NCBI RefSeq assembly: GCF_030652235.1
Contig: NZ_JAUSBA010000018.1
Coordinates: forward strand, 1 to 64,000
Source: Cypionkella sp.
Lineage (GTDB): Bacteria; Pseudomonadota; Alphaproteobacteria; Rhodobacterales; Rhodobacteraceae
Reading direction: 5' to 3'
Length of the DNA stretch: 64,000 bases
This document shows positions 35,451 to 44,370 of this stretch, piece by piece; the first letter of the stretch is position 1, and every line of letters starts with the position of its first letter. Made by a program: the position numbers and the translations under genes. Below the pieces are notes generated by a model. It was not told the DNA's origin. It saw only the letters and a program-made list of their open reading frames with translations, and searched no databases.

Positions 35451-36533
35451 ATGACGACACTCAACCGTCGCAGTCTGATGAAAGCCGTGGGCGCTGCTGC
35501 CACGCTTTCACTGGTCGGCACCACAGCCCATGCCGCCGACAAAGTGAAAATCGGCTTCATCTTCCTCGGCCCCATCGGCGACTATGGCTGGACCTGGGCG
35601 CATAACAAAGGCCGCGAGGCGATTGACGCAGCGCTTGGCGACAAGGTCGAGACGATCTATGTCGAAAATGTCGCTGAAGATGCGTCGGCGATTCCGCTGA
35701 TCCGCGATCTGGCTCAGCAAGGTTGCAAGCTGATCTTCACCTGCTCTTACGGCTACATGGACCAAACTTTGGCCGTCGCCGCCGAGTTCCCCGATGTGAA
35801 GTTTGAACATTGCACGGGCTTCAAGCGCACCGATAACGTCGCGACCTATAACTCCAAATTCCACGAAGGCCGCGCCGTTCTGGGCACCATCGCGGGTAAA
35901 ATGTCGAAATCCGGCAGCTTGGGCTATCTCGGCTCCTACAAAGTGCCGGAAGTGGTCTTGGGCGTGAACGCCTTCACTCTTGCGGCGCAAAAGCAAAACC
36001 CGGCTGCGACCGTGAAACTGGTGCTGATCGATTCTTGGTTCGACCCACCGAAAGAAGCCGCTGCGACCGAGACCCTGATCAACCTCGGCTGCGATATCGT
36101 CACCACCCACACCGACAGCCCCGGCCCACTGCAAATCCTCGAGCAGAAAGGCCTCTACGGCTTTGGCCAAGGCGCCGATATGTCGGCCTTCGCCCCCACC
36201 GCGCATTTGACTGCGATTGAGGACATCTGGGGGCCGTATTACGTTCAACGCGCCCAAGCCATCGTTGACGGCACTTGGACCTCGACCGACACGTGGGATG
36301 GCATGAAAGAAGGCACCGTTGTGATCGCCCCCTACAATGCCGCGATCCCCGCCGATGTGGTGGCCTTGGCCGATGCAGTGCAAGCAGGCTACAAAGACGG
36401 CAGCTACGACATCTTCACTGGCCCGATTTTCGACCAGGACGGGGTGGAAAAGGTCAAAGCGGGTGAGATCATGACGCTAGAGCAACTCGCCACCATCGAC
36501 TGGTTTGTCAAAGGCGTCGAAAGCGCGTCCTAA
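35451..36533 (+). CDS. BMP-family substrate-binding lipoprotein-like protein
   Basis: A 360-residue periplasmic binding protein of the basic membrane protein (PnrA/Med) family, which binds nucleosides or purines. The start at 35451 is preceded by aggaga. The signal peptide has a twin-arginine pattern, NRRSLMKAVGAAATLSLVG, with cleavage after AHA near residue 28, so Tat export is plausible; there is no lipobox Cys. The mature chain starts ADKVKIGFIFLGPIGDYGWT, as in the family. A strong terminator follows the gene. Confidence 0.9.
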   Translation: MTTLNRRSLMKAVGAAATLSLVGTTAHAADKVKIGFIFLGPIGDYGWTWAHNKGREAIDAALGDKVETIYVENVAEDASAIPLIRDLAQQGCKLIFTCSYGYMDQTLAVAAEFPDVKFEHCTGFKRTDNVATYNSKFHEGRAVLGTIAGKMSKSGSLGYLGSYKVPEVVLGVNAFTLAAQKQNPAATVKLVLIDSWFDPPKEAAATETLINLGCDIVTTHTDSPGPLQILEQKGLYGFGQGADMSAFAPTAHLTAIEDIWGPYYVQRAQAIVDGTWTSTDTWDGMKEGTVVIAPYNAAIPADVVALADAVQAGYKDGSYDIFTGPIFDQDGVEKVKAGEIMTLEQLATIDWFVKGVESAS

Positions 36534-36571
36534 GTCAAACGCAGTTTCTAAGCCAATCCTTGCCACCAAAG

Positions 36572-36602
36572 AAGGCCCGCGCAACCAGCGCGGGCCTTTT
36601 GC
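36572..36602 (+). terminator. Rho-independent terminator of the purine importer operon
   Basis: AAGGCCCGCGC and GCGCGGGCCTT form a perfect 11-bp stem with a 5-base loop, running into TTTTG. It lies 39 bases after the BMP gene stop. Confidence 0.88.
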
Positions 36603-36663
36603 TTGCCACAAGCCCAATCCGGTAGAAAGCTGCATCAACCCAGCAGACCGAAAGGAACGCCCG

Positions 36664-37146
36664 ATGGCCAAAGCCGCGAAAAATACCATCTGTATCTGGT
36701 ATGACAAAGACGCCGAAGAAGCCGCAAACTTCTACGCCAGCATCTTCCCCGATACGTCCGTCAACGCCGTCTTTCACGCCCCCGGCGACTATCCGTCAGG
36801 CCATAAGGGCGATGTGCTCACCGTCGATTTCACCGTTTGCGGCGTCCGCTGCATCGGGTTGAACGGCGGGCCTGCGTTCAAACACACCGAGGCGTTTTCC
36901 ATGCAGATCGCCACCGACGACCAAGCCGAAACCGACCGCTACTGGAACGCCATCATCGACAATGGCGGCCAGGCCAGCGAATGTGGCTGGTGCCGCGACA
37001 AATGGGGCATCAACTGGCAAATCACCCCGCGCACCCTGACCGAAGCCATGGTCGCAGGCGGAGCCGAGGCCGCGCGCGCTTTTGCCGCCATGATGACGAT
37101 GCAGAAAATCGACGTCGCCAAAATCGACGCCGCCCGGCGCGGCTGA
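36664..37146 (+). CDS. VOC-family protein (PhnB/glyoxalase-like)
   Basis: A 160-residue vicinal-oxygen-chelate superfamily protein, of the PhnB / 3-demethylubiquinone methyltransferase-like group. Typical features are NTICIWYDKDAEEAANFYAS at the start, the GPAFKHTEAFSMQI block and DKWGINWQITPR near residue 117. The function of these small proteins is usually unknown. The start at 36664 follows aaagga; the longer frame upstream runs through the terminator and is rejected. Confidence 0.85.
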   Translation: MAKAAKNTICIWYDKDAEEAANFYASIFPDTSVNAVFHAPGDYPSGHKGDVLTVDFTVCGVRCIGLNGGPAFKHTEAFSMQIATDDQAETDRYWNAIIDNGGQASECGWCRDKWGINWQITPRTLTEAMVAGGAEAARAFAAMMTMQKIDVAKIDAARRG

Positions 37147-37182
37147 CCGCTCCGCCGCAACCAAACCGAACCAACACAGAAT

Positions 37183-37204
37183 TGCTCTTTCTCAAATACT
37201 CAAA
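37183..37204 (+). repeat. Short copy of the GCTCTTT-AAATACTC repeat
   Basis: tgctctttctcaaatactca, 40 bases after the VOC gene, matches the core of the repeats at 58324 (gttgctcttttggaaatact) and, inverted, at 59389. Confidence 0.5.
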
Positions 37205-37344
37205 CTGCGCGGCCCCAACCAGCACAACGCCGCAGACCCGCAGCATCCCACGCCATATCGCCGAAATCCCACAACATTTCGCCACCGCCCCCTTGCGTTT
37301 CGCCCAAGCATACCAACCAATCGCGCAAAACCATGGGGGCAGAC

Positions 37345-38421
37345 ATGCACACAGATTTCCTGATCATCGGCGGTGGCATCGCAGGCGTTTCTGCCGCAGC
37401 CCGCCTCTCCCAGCATGGCAAAGTCACCCTGCTCGAGGCCGAATCCAACCTCGCCCACCATGCCTCTGGCCGCTCGGCTGCCCTTTATGAACCCCGCTAC
37501 GGCCTCGCCCCAGTGGTCGAACTCTCCATCGCCTCAGGCGAATACTTCCGCGCGCAACCCAACGTGCTCTCCCCGCGCGGCATCATGATCTTGGGTCGCC
37601 CCGGCGAAGACACAGCCTTCGAGCATGACATCGCCGATATGCACCTGCCCGAAATCGCCTTCGACGAGGCGCGCGCCCTCGTGCCGATCCTCAACCCCGA
37701 AACCGTCACCCGCGCCGCCCTCGCCAGCCATGCATGGGACATCGACACCGACCTCCTCCTGCAAAATTTTGCCCGCGAAGCGAAAGCCAATGCGGCCGAA
37801 TTCCACCTCAACGCCCGCGCCACCGCCATCACCAAAACCGCCAAAGGCTGGCGCGTCACCACCGCCAACGGCGAATATGAAGCCGCCATCCTGATCAACG
37901 CCTCCGGCGCTTGGGTCGACCACACCGCAGCAATGGCCGGCATCACCCCGCTCGGCTTCCAGCCCAACCGTCGCTCGATGGCCCGCATCCCCGCCCCCGG
38001 CGGCCATGATGTCACCCATTGGCCAATGATGTTTGGTTGCGGCGAGACATGGTATGCCAAACCCGACGCAGGCGCGCTGATCGTCTCGCCCGCCGAGGAA
38101 CACCCGATGGAGCCGCACGACGCTTGGGCCGACGATATGGTGCTGGCCGAGGGCCTTGCCCGCTACGAAGAATTCGTCACCGAACCCGTCACAAAACTGC
38201 TGTCAAACTGGGCGGGCCTGCGCACCTTCAGCCCCGACCGCGTGCTGGTGATCGGCCCCGACGCCCGCGACCCCAGCTTCTTCTGGCTGGCGGGCCAAGG
38301 TGGCTACGGCTTTCAATCCAGCCCCGCGGCCAGCCAACTTAGCGCCGATCTGATCATCGGCACTCCACCCAACGCCAGCGCCAGCCTGATCGCCTCACTG
38401 TCGCCCGCGCGCTTCGGATAA
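37345..38421 (+). CDS. FAD-dependent amino acid/glycine oxidase-like oxidoreductase (DAO family)
   Basis: A 358-residue flavoprotein. The N-terminal dinucleotide-binding motif FLIIGGGIAGVSAAARL, the ASGRSAALYEPRYG segment and the C-terminal FFWLAGQGGYGFQSSPAA FAD-contact motif are those of the D-amino acid oxidase/DadA family. The substrate may be a D-amino acid, glycine or an N-methylated amine. The start at 37345 follows gggggcag; 37333, four codons upstream, is an alternative. A GC hairpin follows its stop. Confidence 0.85.
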   Translation: MHTDFLIIGGGIAGVSAAARLSQHGKVTLLEAESNLAHHASGRSAALYEPRYGLAPVVELSIASGEYFRAQPNVLSPRGIMILGRPGEDTAFEHDIADMHLPEIAFDEARALVPILNPETVTRAALASHAWDIDTDLLLQNFAREAKANAAEFHLNARATAITKTAKGWRVTTANGEYEAAILINASGAWVDHTAAMAGITPLGFQPNRRSMARIPAPGGHDVTHWPMMFGCGETWYAKPDAGALIVSPAEEHPMEPHDAWADDMVLAEGLARYEEFVTEPVTKLLSNWAGLRTFSPDRVLVIGPDARDPSFFWLAGQGGYGFQSSPAASQLSADLIIGTPPNASASLIASLSPARFG

Positions 38422-38437
38422 CCCCCTCCGCCAAGCC

Positions 38438-38457
38438 GCCCCGGCAAAAGCCGGGGC
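38438..38457 (+). terminator. Stem-loop after the FAD oxidoreductase gene
   Basis: GCCCCGGC-AAAA-GCCGGGGC, a perfect 8-bp stem 16 bases after the stop codon. No T-tract, so it may be a weak terminator or an mRNA 3'-end stabiliser. Confidence 0.5.
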
Positions 38458-38564
38458 CACCGGGTCGCCACCGCATGAGGCCGCCGCAAAACCGCAGGGG
38501 GAATCCCGCCGAGCCTTAAATTTCCCCCACTGACAAACCCCGCCGGCTCTGGCATTTTGACCCG

Positions 38565-39356
38565 ATGCGCCACGCCCTCACCCTCGCCCTGATCCTCACC
38601 CTCGCCGCCTGCGGCGGGCGTCCGCGCGAAACCACCCAATCCACCTCCTCGCCCACCGCCACCCCGAACCGCGCCAATTTCGGCGATGTCCATCCGCAAG
38701 ATTTCGGTTCGGCAGCACCGCAAGATCACCGCATCCACGGCATTGACGTCTCAAAGTTCCAGACCGCCGTCGATTGGCAAACCGCGCAAGCCAACGGCGT
38801 CAGCTTTGCTTTCATCAAAGCCACCGAAGGCGGCGACCAAGCCGATCCCCTCTTCACCCAACATTGGCAAGGCTCAGCCCGCGCAGGCGTCCCGCGCGGC
38901 GCTTACCATTTCTTCTACCACTGCCGCCCGGCCATCGAGCAAGCCCGCTGGTTCTTCGCCCATGTCCCCCGCACGCCCGGAGCACTCCCGCCGGTGCTCG
39001 ACATGGAGTGGACCCCCACTTCCCCGACCTGCCGCATCCGCAACAGCCCAGACCACATCCGGTCCGAGGCGCAAATCTTCATCCGCGCCCTGCAATCCCA
39101 CTACGGCCAGCGCCCGATCCTTTACACCGCCATCGACTTCTTCGAAGACAACCAGATGTGGAAAGTCCAAGGCGCTGATTTCTGGCTGCGCTCCGTTGCA
39201 GCACATCCGCGCGACCTCTACGCAGGCCAGCACTGGACCTTCTGGCAATACAGCGGCACCGGCCAAGTCCCCGGCATCGCAGGCAAAGTTGACCTCAACG
39301 CCTTCGCAGGCAACGCCCGCGACTGGCAAGCATGGCTCGCCGCCAGCCAGCGCTAG
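38565..39356 (+). CDS. GH25 lysozyme-like lipoprotein
   Basis: A 263-residue lipoprotein. The signal peptide ends in the lipobox LAAC with the lipidated Cys at residue 16. After a disordered linker the glycoside hydrolase family 25 fold begins HGIDVSKFQTAVDW; FAFIKATEGG, RGAYHFF and VLDMEWTP follow in order, with the catalytic Asp/Glu in DMEW. It would cleave peptidoglycan in the periplasm or at the outer membrane. It is a single gene between an oxidoreductase and a convergent flavoprotein. Confidence 0.88.
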   Translation: MRHALTLALILTLAACGGRPRETTQSTSSPTATPNRANFGDVHPQDFGSAAPQDHRIHGIDVSKFQTAVDWQTAQANGVSFAFIKATEGGDQADPLFTQHWQGSARAGVPRGAYHFFYHCRPAIEQARWFFAHVPRTPGALPPVLDMEWTPTSPTCRIRNSPDHIRSEAQIFIRALQSHYGQRPILYTAIDFFEDNQMWKVQGADFWLRSVAAHPRDLYAGQHWTFWQYSGTGQVPGIAGKVDLNAFAGNARDWQAWLAASQR

Positions 39357-39423
39357 ACCAACTCCCAACTGCTAAAATTCGTCTAAAATTTTCTCCCGCG
39401 AGGTCGCCCGCCCCGCTCTGCAA

Positions 39424-39473
39424 TTTCACATTGGCACAAATACTCCACGGGGGTCTGGGGGTGTGAAACCCCC
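39424..39473 (+). repeat. Dispersed AAATACTC hairpin repeat, copy 2
   Basis: tttcacattggcacaaatac then tccacgggggtctgggggtg then tgaaaccccc. Nearly identical to copy 1 at 14103-14150, with compensating extra G/C in both arms. It lies between two convergent genes. Confidence 0.75.
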
Positions 39474-39601
39474 GGCGATCAGCCCCAAAAAGAAGGGCGG
39501 CAGGATCACTCCCACCGCCCCAAATCCTGAACGATCCGTAAACGTTCAAACCCAACCCTTTGATCTCAATAGGTTAGTTCCAGCGCCCACGCGCAGACAA
39601 A

Positions 39602-42097
39602 TCAGCCATCAACCCTGATCCGCGCATTGCTCGGATCAAACGGAGAATCCTCAACCACCACTGCATCCCACAGCTCCAGGTTCATCCGAACCTTCAACTT
39701 GGTGCCAACTTCCGCCAGATCAGGCCGCACATAGCCCATGCCGATCTGCTTGCCAAAAGCCACCGAATAGCCGCCCGAGGTCAGACGCCCGATCTTCACG
39801 CCATCCAGCAACAACGCCTCTTTGCCCCACGGATCGGTATCCGAAGGCCCATCAATCAACAACGTGCAGCATTTCGACCGGATCCCCACATCCAGCATCG
39901 CCTGCTTGCCCTGAAAGTCCTTCTTCAGATCGACAAACCGATCCAAAGCCGCCTCCAGTGGCGTCGCATCACGGCCCAATTCGTTGCCAAACGCCCGATA
40001 CGATTTCTCCTGCCGCAGCCAGTTCTGCGCCCGTGCGCCGACCAACTTCATGCCATGCTTGGCCCCAGCGGCGATCAACTGATCCCACAAATAGCGCTGC
40101 ATCTCGATCGGATGGTGCAATTCCCAGCCCAGTTCGCCAGTGTAAGCCACCCGGATCGCATTGACCGGGCACATGCCCAGTTCAATCCGCCGCGCCGACA
40201 GCCACGGGAAGCGCTTGTTCGACAAAGCCGTCGTCGGGTTCTCATCCTTGATGATCTCAGCCAAAATCTTGCGGCTGTTCGGCCCCGCAATCGCAAACAC
40301 CCCCCACTGGGTCGTCACATCGTGAATCTCGATGTAACCAAACTCCGGCGCTTTATCTTCCGCACACTTCCGCAAGAAATCGGCGTCGTAAGCGGTCCAA
40401 GCACCGGCGCTGACCAGATAATAATCATCCTCGCCATTGCGCACGATGGTGTATTCCGTCCGCGTCGTACCGGCAGGCGTTAGCGCATAGGTCAGATTGA
40501 TCCGGCCAACTTTCGGCAAAGCGTTACAGGTGAACCAGTCAAGGAACGCCGTCGCCCCCGGTCCTTTCACCACATGCTTGGTGAACGCCGTCGCATCAAT
40601 CAGCCCAGCGGTTTCGCGGATAGCCTTGGCTTCCTCGACCGCATATTGCCACCAGGCCCCACGCCGGAACGACCGCGATGTGTGGTCGAAATCCTCTGGT
40701 GCATCCAATGGCCCGTAGTAAATCGGCCGCTCCCAGCCATTCACCTGACCAAATTGCGCGCCCAAAGCCTTCTGGCGGTCATAAACCGGAGCAGTGCGCA
40801 GCGGACGGCACGCCTCACGTTCTTCATCCGGGTGGTGCAGCACGAACACATGGTCGTAGCATTCTTCATTCTTCCGCGCGGCATATTCGGTGGTGATCCA
40901 CGAGCCATAGCGGCGCGGGTCCAGCGAGGCCATGTCAATCTCGGCCTCGCCATTCACCATCATCTGCGCAAGGTAGTAGCCCGTACCGCCCGCCGCCGTG
41001 ATGCCAAACGAAAAGCCTTCCGCAATCCACATATTCCGCAAGCCCGGAACCGGGCCAACCAGCGGGTTGCCATCTGGCGTGTAGCAGATCGGGCCGTTGA
41101 AATCGTCTTTCAAACCAACCACTTCCGACGACGGCAAGCGGTGGATCATCGCCATGTACTCCGCCTCGATCCGCTCTAGGTTCAGCGGGAACAGATCGGC
41201 ACGGAAGCTATCGGGCACCGAATATTCAAACCGGGCAGGCGCACCCTTTTCATACGGCCCCAAAATCCAGCCGCCGCGCTCTTCGCGCACATACCACTTG
41301 GCATCCGCATCGCGCAAAACCGGATGCTCGGGGTTGGTCTTGCGATACTCAACCAACATCGGATCAGGCTCGGTCACGATGAACTGATGCTCGACCGGAA
41401 TCGCCGGAATTTTGATCCCCAACAGCCGCGCCGTGCGCTGCGCGTGGTTGCCGGTTGCCGTCACCACATGCTCGGCCCGGATTTCAAACTTATCGTCCGA
41501 GGCGACCAGGTTGCCGCCCTGCTCGACCATCCGGGTGCAAGACACGATCCACTCAGATCCCGCCCACTTATAACCGTCCACCTGCACCTTACGCTCGATC
41601 GTCACGCCATGCTGTCGCGCGCCCTTGGCCATCGCCTGCGTCACATCGGCGGGGTTAATGTAACCATCCTGCGGGTGATACAAAGCGCCCACCAGATCAT
41701 CGGTGCGCAGCAACGGCCAACGCTCTTTCATCTGCACCGGAGTCATAAACTCATGGTAAACCCCGGCGGTTTCTGCCACCGACGAATAGAGCATATACTC
41801 ATCCATCCGCGCGGCATTTTGCGCCATCCGCAAATTGCCAACCACGGCGAATCCCGCGTTCAGCCCGGTTTCGGCCTCCAGTGACTTATAAAAATCCACC
41901 GAATACTTGTGAATATGCGTCGTCGCATAGCCCATGTTGAACAAAGGCAGCAGCCCCGCTGCGTGCCAGGTCGAGCCTGACGTCAGCTCATCCCGTTCCA
42001 CCAGCATGGTGTCCCATCCGGCCTTCGCCAGATGATAGGCAATGCCATTACCAACCGCACCACCGCCCACAACCAGCGCCTTGACATGAGTCTTCAT
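39602..42097 (-). CDS. Dimethylglycine/sarcosine dehydrogenase-like flavoprotein with GcvT domain
   Basis: An 831-residue two-part enzyme. The N-terminal half is an FAD oxidase of the DAO family (ALVVGGGAVGNGIAYHLAKA at residues 8-27, then SGSTWHAAGLL with the likely FAD-linking His). The C-terminal half from about residue 440 is an aminomethyltransferase (GcvT) fold that binds tetrahydrofolate (GELGWELHHPIEMQRYLWD; AYRAFGNELGRDATPLEA). Such enzymes demethylate dimethylglycine, sarcosine or related N-methyl amines and pass the methyl to folate. The substrate is not fixed by sequence. It is transcribed alone towards a convergent lipoprotein gene. Confidence 0.88.
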   Translation of the reverse strand: MKTHVKALVVGGGAVGNGIAYHLAKAGWDTMLVERDELTSGSTWHAAGLLPLFNMGYATTHIHKYSVDFYKSLEAETGLNAGFAVVGNLRMAQNAARMDEYMLYSSVAETAGVYHEFMTPVQMKERWPLLRTDDLVGALYHPQDGYINPADVTQAMAKGARQHGVTIERKVQVDGYKWAGSEWIVSCTRMVEQGGNLVASDDKFEIRAEHVVTATGNHAQRTARLLGIKIPAIPVEHQFIVTEPDPMLVEYRKTNPEHPVLRDADAKWYVREERGGWILGPYEKGAPARFEYSVPDSFRADLFPLNLERIEAEYMAMIHRLPSSEVVGLKDDFNGPICYTPDGNPLVGPVPGLRNMWIAEGFSFGITAAGGTGYYLAQMMVNGEAEIDMASLDPRRYGSWITTEYAARKNEECYDHVFVLHHPDEEREACRPLRTAPVYDRQKALGAQFGQVNGWERPIYYGPLDAPEDFDHTSRSFRRGAWWQYAVEEAKAIRETAGLIDATAFTKHVVKGPGATAFLDWFTCNALPKVGRINLTYALTPAGTTRTEYTIVRNGEDDYYLVSAGAWTAYDADFLRKCAEDKAPEFGYIEIHDVTTQWGVFAIAGPNSRKILAEIIKDENPTTALSNKRFPWLSARRIELGMCPVNAIRVAYTGELGWELHHPIEMQRYLWDQLIAAGAKHGMKLVGARAQNWLRQEKSYRAFGNELGRDATPLEAALDRFVDLKKDFQGKQAMLDVGIRSKCCTLLIDGPSDTDPWGKEALLLDGVKIGRLTSGGYSVAFGKQIGMGYVRPDLAEVGTKLKVRMNLELWDAVVVEDSPFDPSNARIRVDG

Positions 42098-42231
42098 CGA
42101 GTCTCTCCGAATGGAATTTGCACCATATGTGCCGCAAGCGCAGCTCAGCGGGCAAGGCCAGCCGACACATGGCGGATAAAAACGACATGGGCGTCAAAAA
42201 GCGGCATCGCCAGCGGCGCCACCCGCCCGGT

Positions 42232-43023
42232 TTACATTCGCCGCATCCGCCCAAACACCGCCGCCAGCGCGAAAATCACCGCTGCCGCACTGACAATCGA
42301 CGGGCCCGCAGGGGTGTCTTGCCACAACGACAGCCGCAGCCCAACCAGACAGGCCAGCGCACCAAACCCCGCAGCATAAAGCGCCATCGCCTCGGGCGTC
42401 CGCGCCAAGCCGCGCGCCGCTGCAGCCGGAATAATCAGCATCGCCGCGATCAGCAACGCCCCGACGATCTTCAACGCCACCGCCACCACCAAAGCCAAGG
42501 CCAGCGTCAAAACCAACCGCTCGCGGTCCGGGTTCAATCCCGAGGCATGCGCAAGATCCTCATTCAGCGTCGCCGTCAACAACGCCTGCCAGCGCCAGAC
42601 CAGCAGCGCCACCACCAGCAAAGACCCGGCCCAGATGAACCCCAGATCGGCCTTGGACACCGCCAGAATATCGCCAAACAGATAACTGGATAAATCCGCC
42701 CGCACCCCCGGCACATAGGAAATTGCCACCAGCCCAAAGGCCAAAGCCGAATGTGCCAGCACCCCCAAAGTGGTATCCATCAACCAGCCCCGCGCCGCCA
42801 AAGTTGAAACCGTCCCGGCCATCGCCAGCGCCACCAGCAGCGTGCCCACCCCAATCGGCAGCTGCAAGGCCAGCGCCAAAGCCACGCCGAGGATCGCCGC
42901 GTGGGACGTGGCATCGCCAAAATACGCCATCCGCCGCCAGACCACGAAAGACCCCAAAGGCCCGGTCGCCAGCGCCAAACCAATCCCGGCCAAAACCGCG
43001 CGTATCAGAAAATCGTCAAGCAT
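42232..43023 (-). CDS. znuB: Zinc ABC transporter permease
   Basis: A 263-residue permease with about eight helices of the ABC-3 family; WRRMAYFGDATSHAAILGVA is the family signature. The ATG at 43023 (MLDDFLIR) overlaps the znuC stop by 8 bases. A second ATG four codons upstream (43035) is possible. It forms the membrane part of the zinc importer, after zur and znuC in one minus-strand unit. Confidence 0.93.
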   Translation of the reverse strand: MLDDFLIRAVLAGIGLALATGPLGSFVVWRRMAYFGDATSHAAILGVALALALQLPIGVGTLLVALAMAGTVSTLAARGWLMDTTLGVLAHSALAFGLVAISYVPGVRADLSSYLFGDILAVSKADLGFIWAGSLLVVALLVWRWQALLTATLNEDLAHASGLNPDRERLVLTLALALVVAVALKIVGALLIAAMLIIPAAAARGLARTPEAMALYAAGFGALACLVGLRLSLWQDTPAGPSIVSAAAVIFALAAVFGRMRRM

Positions 43024-43789
43024 GATTATGTCCATGATGCGGGTCAGACGGCGCGCGGCCATGGGCATCGACCATATCCGGCTCGTGGCTGTGATCATGC
43101 TGATGCTGGTACAGTGCCAGCGCGCCCTGCGATCCCAGCCCAAACAACGCCCGATATTCCGGCGCATTCGACACCACCAGCGGCGAGCCCTGACAGCAAA
43201 TATGGCCGTTCAGACAAATCACCCGGTCCGACGCCGCCATCACCACATGCAGATCGTGGCTGACCATCAAAATCGCCGCCCCGGTTTCCCGCCGCACTTC
43301 CTCAATCAGCCGATAAAACCCGGCCTCGCCGGGCTGATCCAACCCTTGGGTAGGCTCGTCCAAAATCAACAGTTGCGGCGCCGACAACAAAGCCCGCGCC
43401 AACAGCACCCGCTGAAACTGCCCCCCCGACAACCCGGCCATCTGCCGCGCCTCTAACCCCGGCAGACCCACCCGCGCCAGCGCCGTCGTGGCTTCCGTAT
43501 CACCCACCCGCACCGGCAGCGACAAAAACCGCCGCACCGTCATCGGCATTGACCGATCAATGCTCAGTTTCTGCGGCACATAGCCCAGCCGCAGCCCCAC
43601 AGCGCGGCTGACCGACCCCGCTGCCAACGGCAAAATGCCCAGCAACGCCCGCAACAACGTCGATTTTCCCGAGCCATTCGGCCCCAGAATCGTCACGATC
43701 TCCCCCGGCTCGATCGCCAAGGACACATCCGACAGCACCGCCTCGCCGCCAAACCGCACGGTGATTTTATGCGCCGCAAGCAAACTCAT
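43016..43789 (-). CDS. znuC: Zinc ABC transporter ATP-binding protein
   Basis: A 257-residue ATPase with Walker A GPNGSGKS, signature LSGGQFQ and Walker B LLILDEPTQGLD. The C-terminal tail is His-rich (HQHDHSHEP ... DPHHGHNHA), a usual feature of zinc importers. The ATG at 43789 overlaps the zur stop as TGATG, which settles the start. It is repressed with zur by the palindromic Zur site at 44316. Confidence 0.93.
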   Translation of the reverse strand: MSLLAAHKITVRFGGEAVLSDVSLAIEPGEIVTILGPNGSGKSTLLRALLGILPLAAGSVSRAVGLRLGYVPQKLSIDRSMPMTVRRFLSLPVRVGDTEATTALARVGLPGLEARQMAGLSGGQFQRVLLARALLSAPQLLILDEPTQGLDQPGEAGFYRLIEEVRRETGAAILMVSHDLHVVMAASDRVICLNGHICCQGSPLVVSNAPEYRALFGLGSQGALALYQHQHDHSHEPDMVDAHGRAPSDPHHGHNHA

Positions 43790-44301
43790 GCCGCCACCTG
43801 ACAGTTTGGGCACAGCCCCAAAGCCTCGATGGTAGAGCGTTCGATCACAAAGCCGCTCTGCCCTGCCGCCACCTGCAACGCCGCCATAACGGGTGCTGCG
43901 GGCGCTTCGGCCACCACATTACAGCCGCGGCAGATCAGGAACGCAGGCGCATGCGCCTCACCAGGATGCATACAAGCGGTAAAGGCGTTTAGGCGGCGGA
44001 TACGATGCGCAAGCCCTTGTTCCTCAAGAAAATCCAGCGCGCGGTAAGCCACAGGCGGCTGATTGCCAAAGCCCTCGGCGGCCAACCTGGTCAGCACATC
44101 ATAGGCTCCAAGCGCCCGATGCTCCTCCAGCAAAATCTCTAAAACCCTACGGCGCACCGGGGTCAGCCGCAGCCCCTTCTCGGCCACCAAAGCCTCGGCC
44201 CGCGCCAGCGCATCGGCACTGCAATGCGCGTGGTCATGCGCCGCAAAAGCCAGATCCGGCACCTCGCAGCCGGGGCATGCGTCGATATGTGAATGCGCCA
44301 T
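43786..44301 (-). CDS. zur: Zinc uptake regulator (Fur family)
   Basis: A 171-residue Fur-family repressor. The winged helix spans about residues 40-100 (GLRLTPVRRRVLEILLEEHR; PPVAYRALDFLEEQGLAHRI), and the metal sites include HPGEAHAPAFLICRGC and the C-terminal LCPNC. The N-terminus is His-rich (MAHSHIDACPGC ... HDHAHC). It is divergent from znuA with a Zur box between them, so it probably represses itself together with znuC-znuB, and znuA, when zinc is sufficient. Confidence 0.92.
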   Translation of the reverse strand: MAHSHIDACPGCEVPDLAFAAHDHAHCSADALARAEALVAEKGLRLTPVRRRVLEILLEEHRALGAYDVLTRLAAEGFGNQPPVAYRALDFLEEQGLAHRIRRLNAFTACMHPGEAHAPAFLICRGCNVVAEAPAAPVMAALQVAAGQSGFVIERSTIEALGLCPNCQVAA

Positions 44302-44315
44302 GCGGCCCTCTTGAC

Positions 44316-44332
44316 ATGTTATATTATAACAT
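44316..44332. promoter_or_regulatory. Zur operator
   Basis: ATGTTATATTATAACAT is a perfect palindrome around one central base and matches the proteobacterial Zur consensus (GATATGTTATAACATATC core). It lies between the divergent starts of zur (44301) and znuA (44371), so one operator can control both. Confidence 0.85.
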
Positions 44333-44370
44333 TTATACCGCCCTTCGTCGCAAAACAAAAGGCCTTACCG

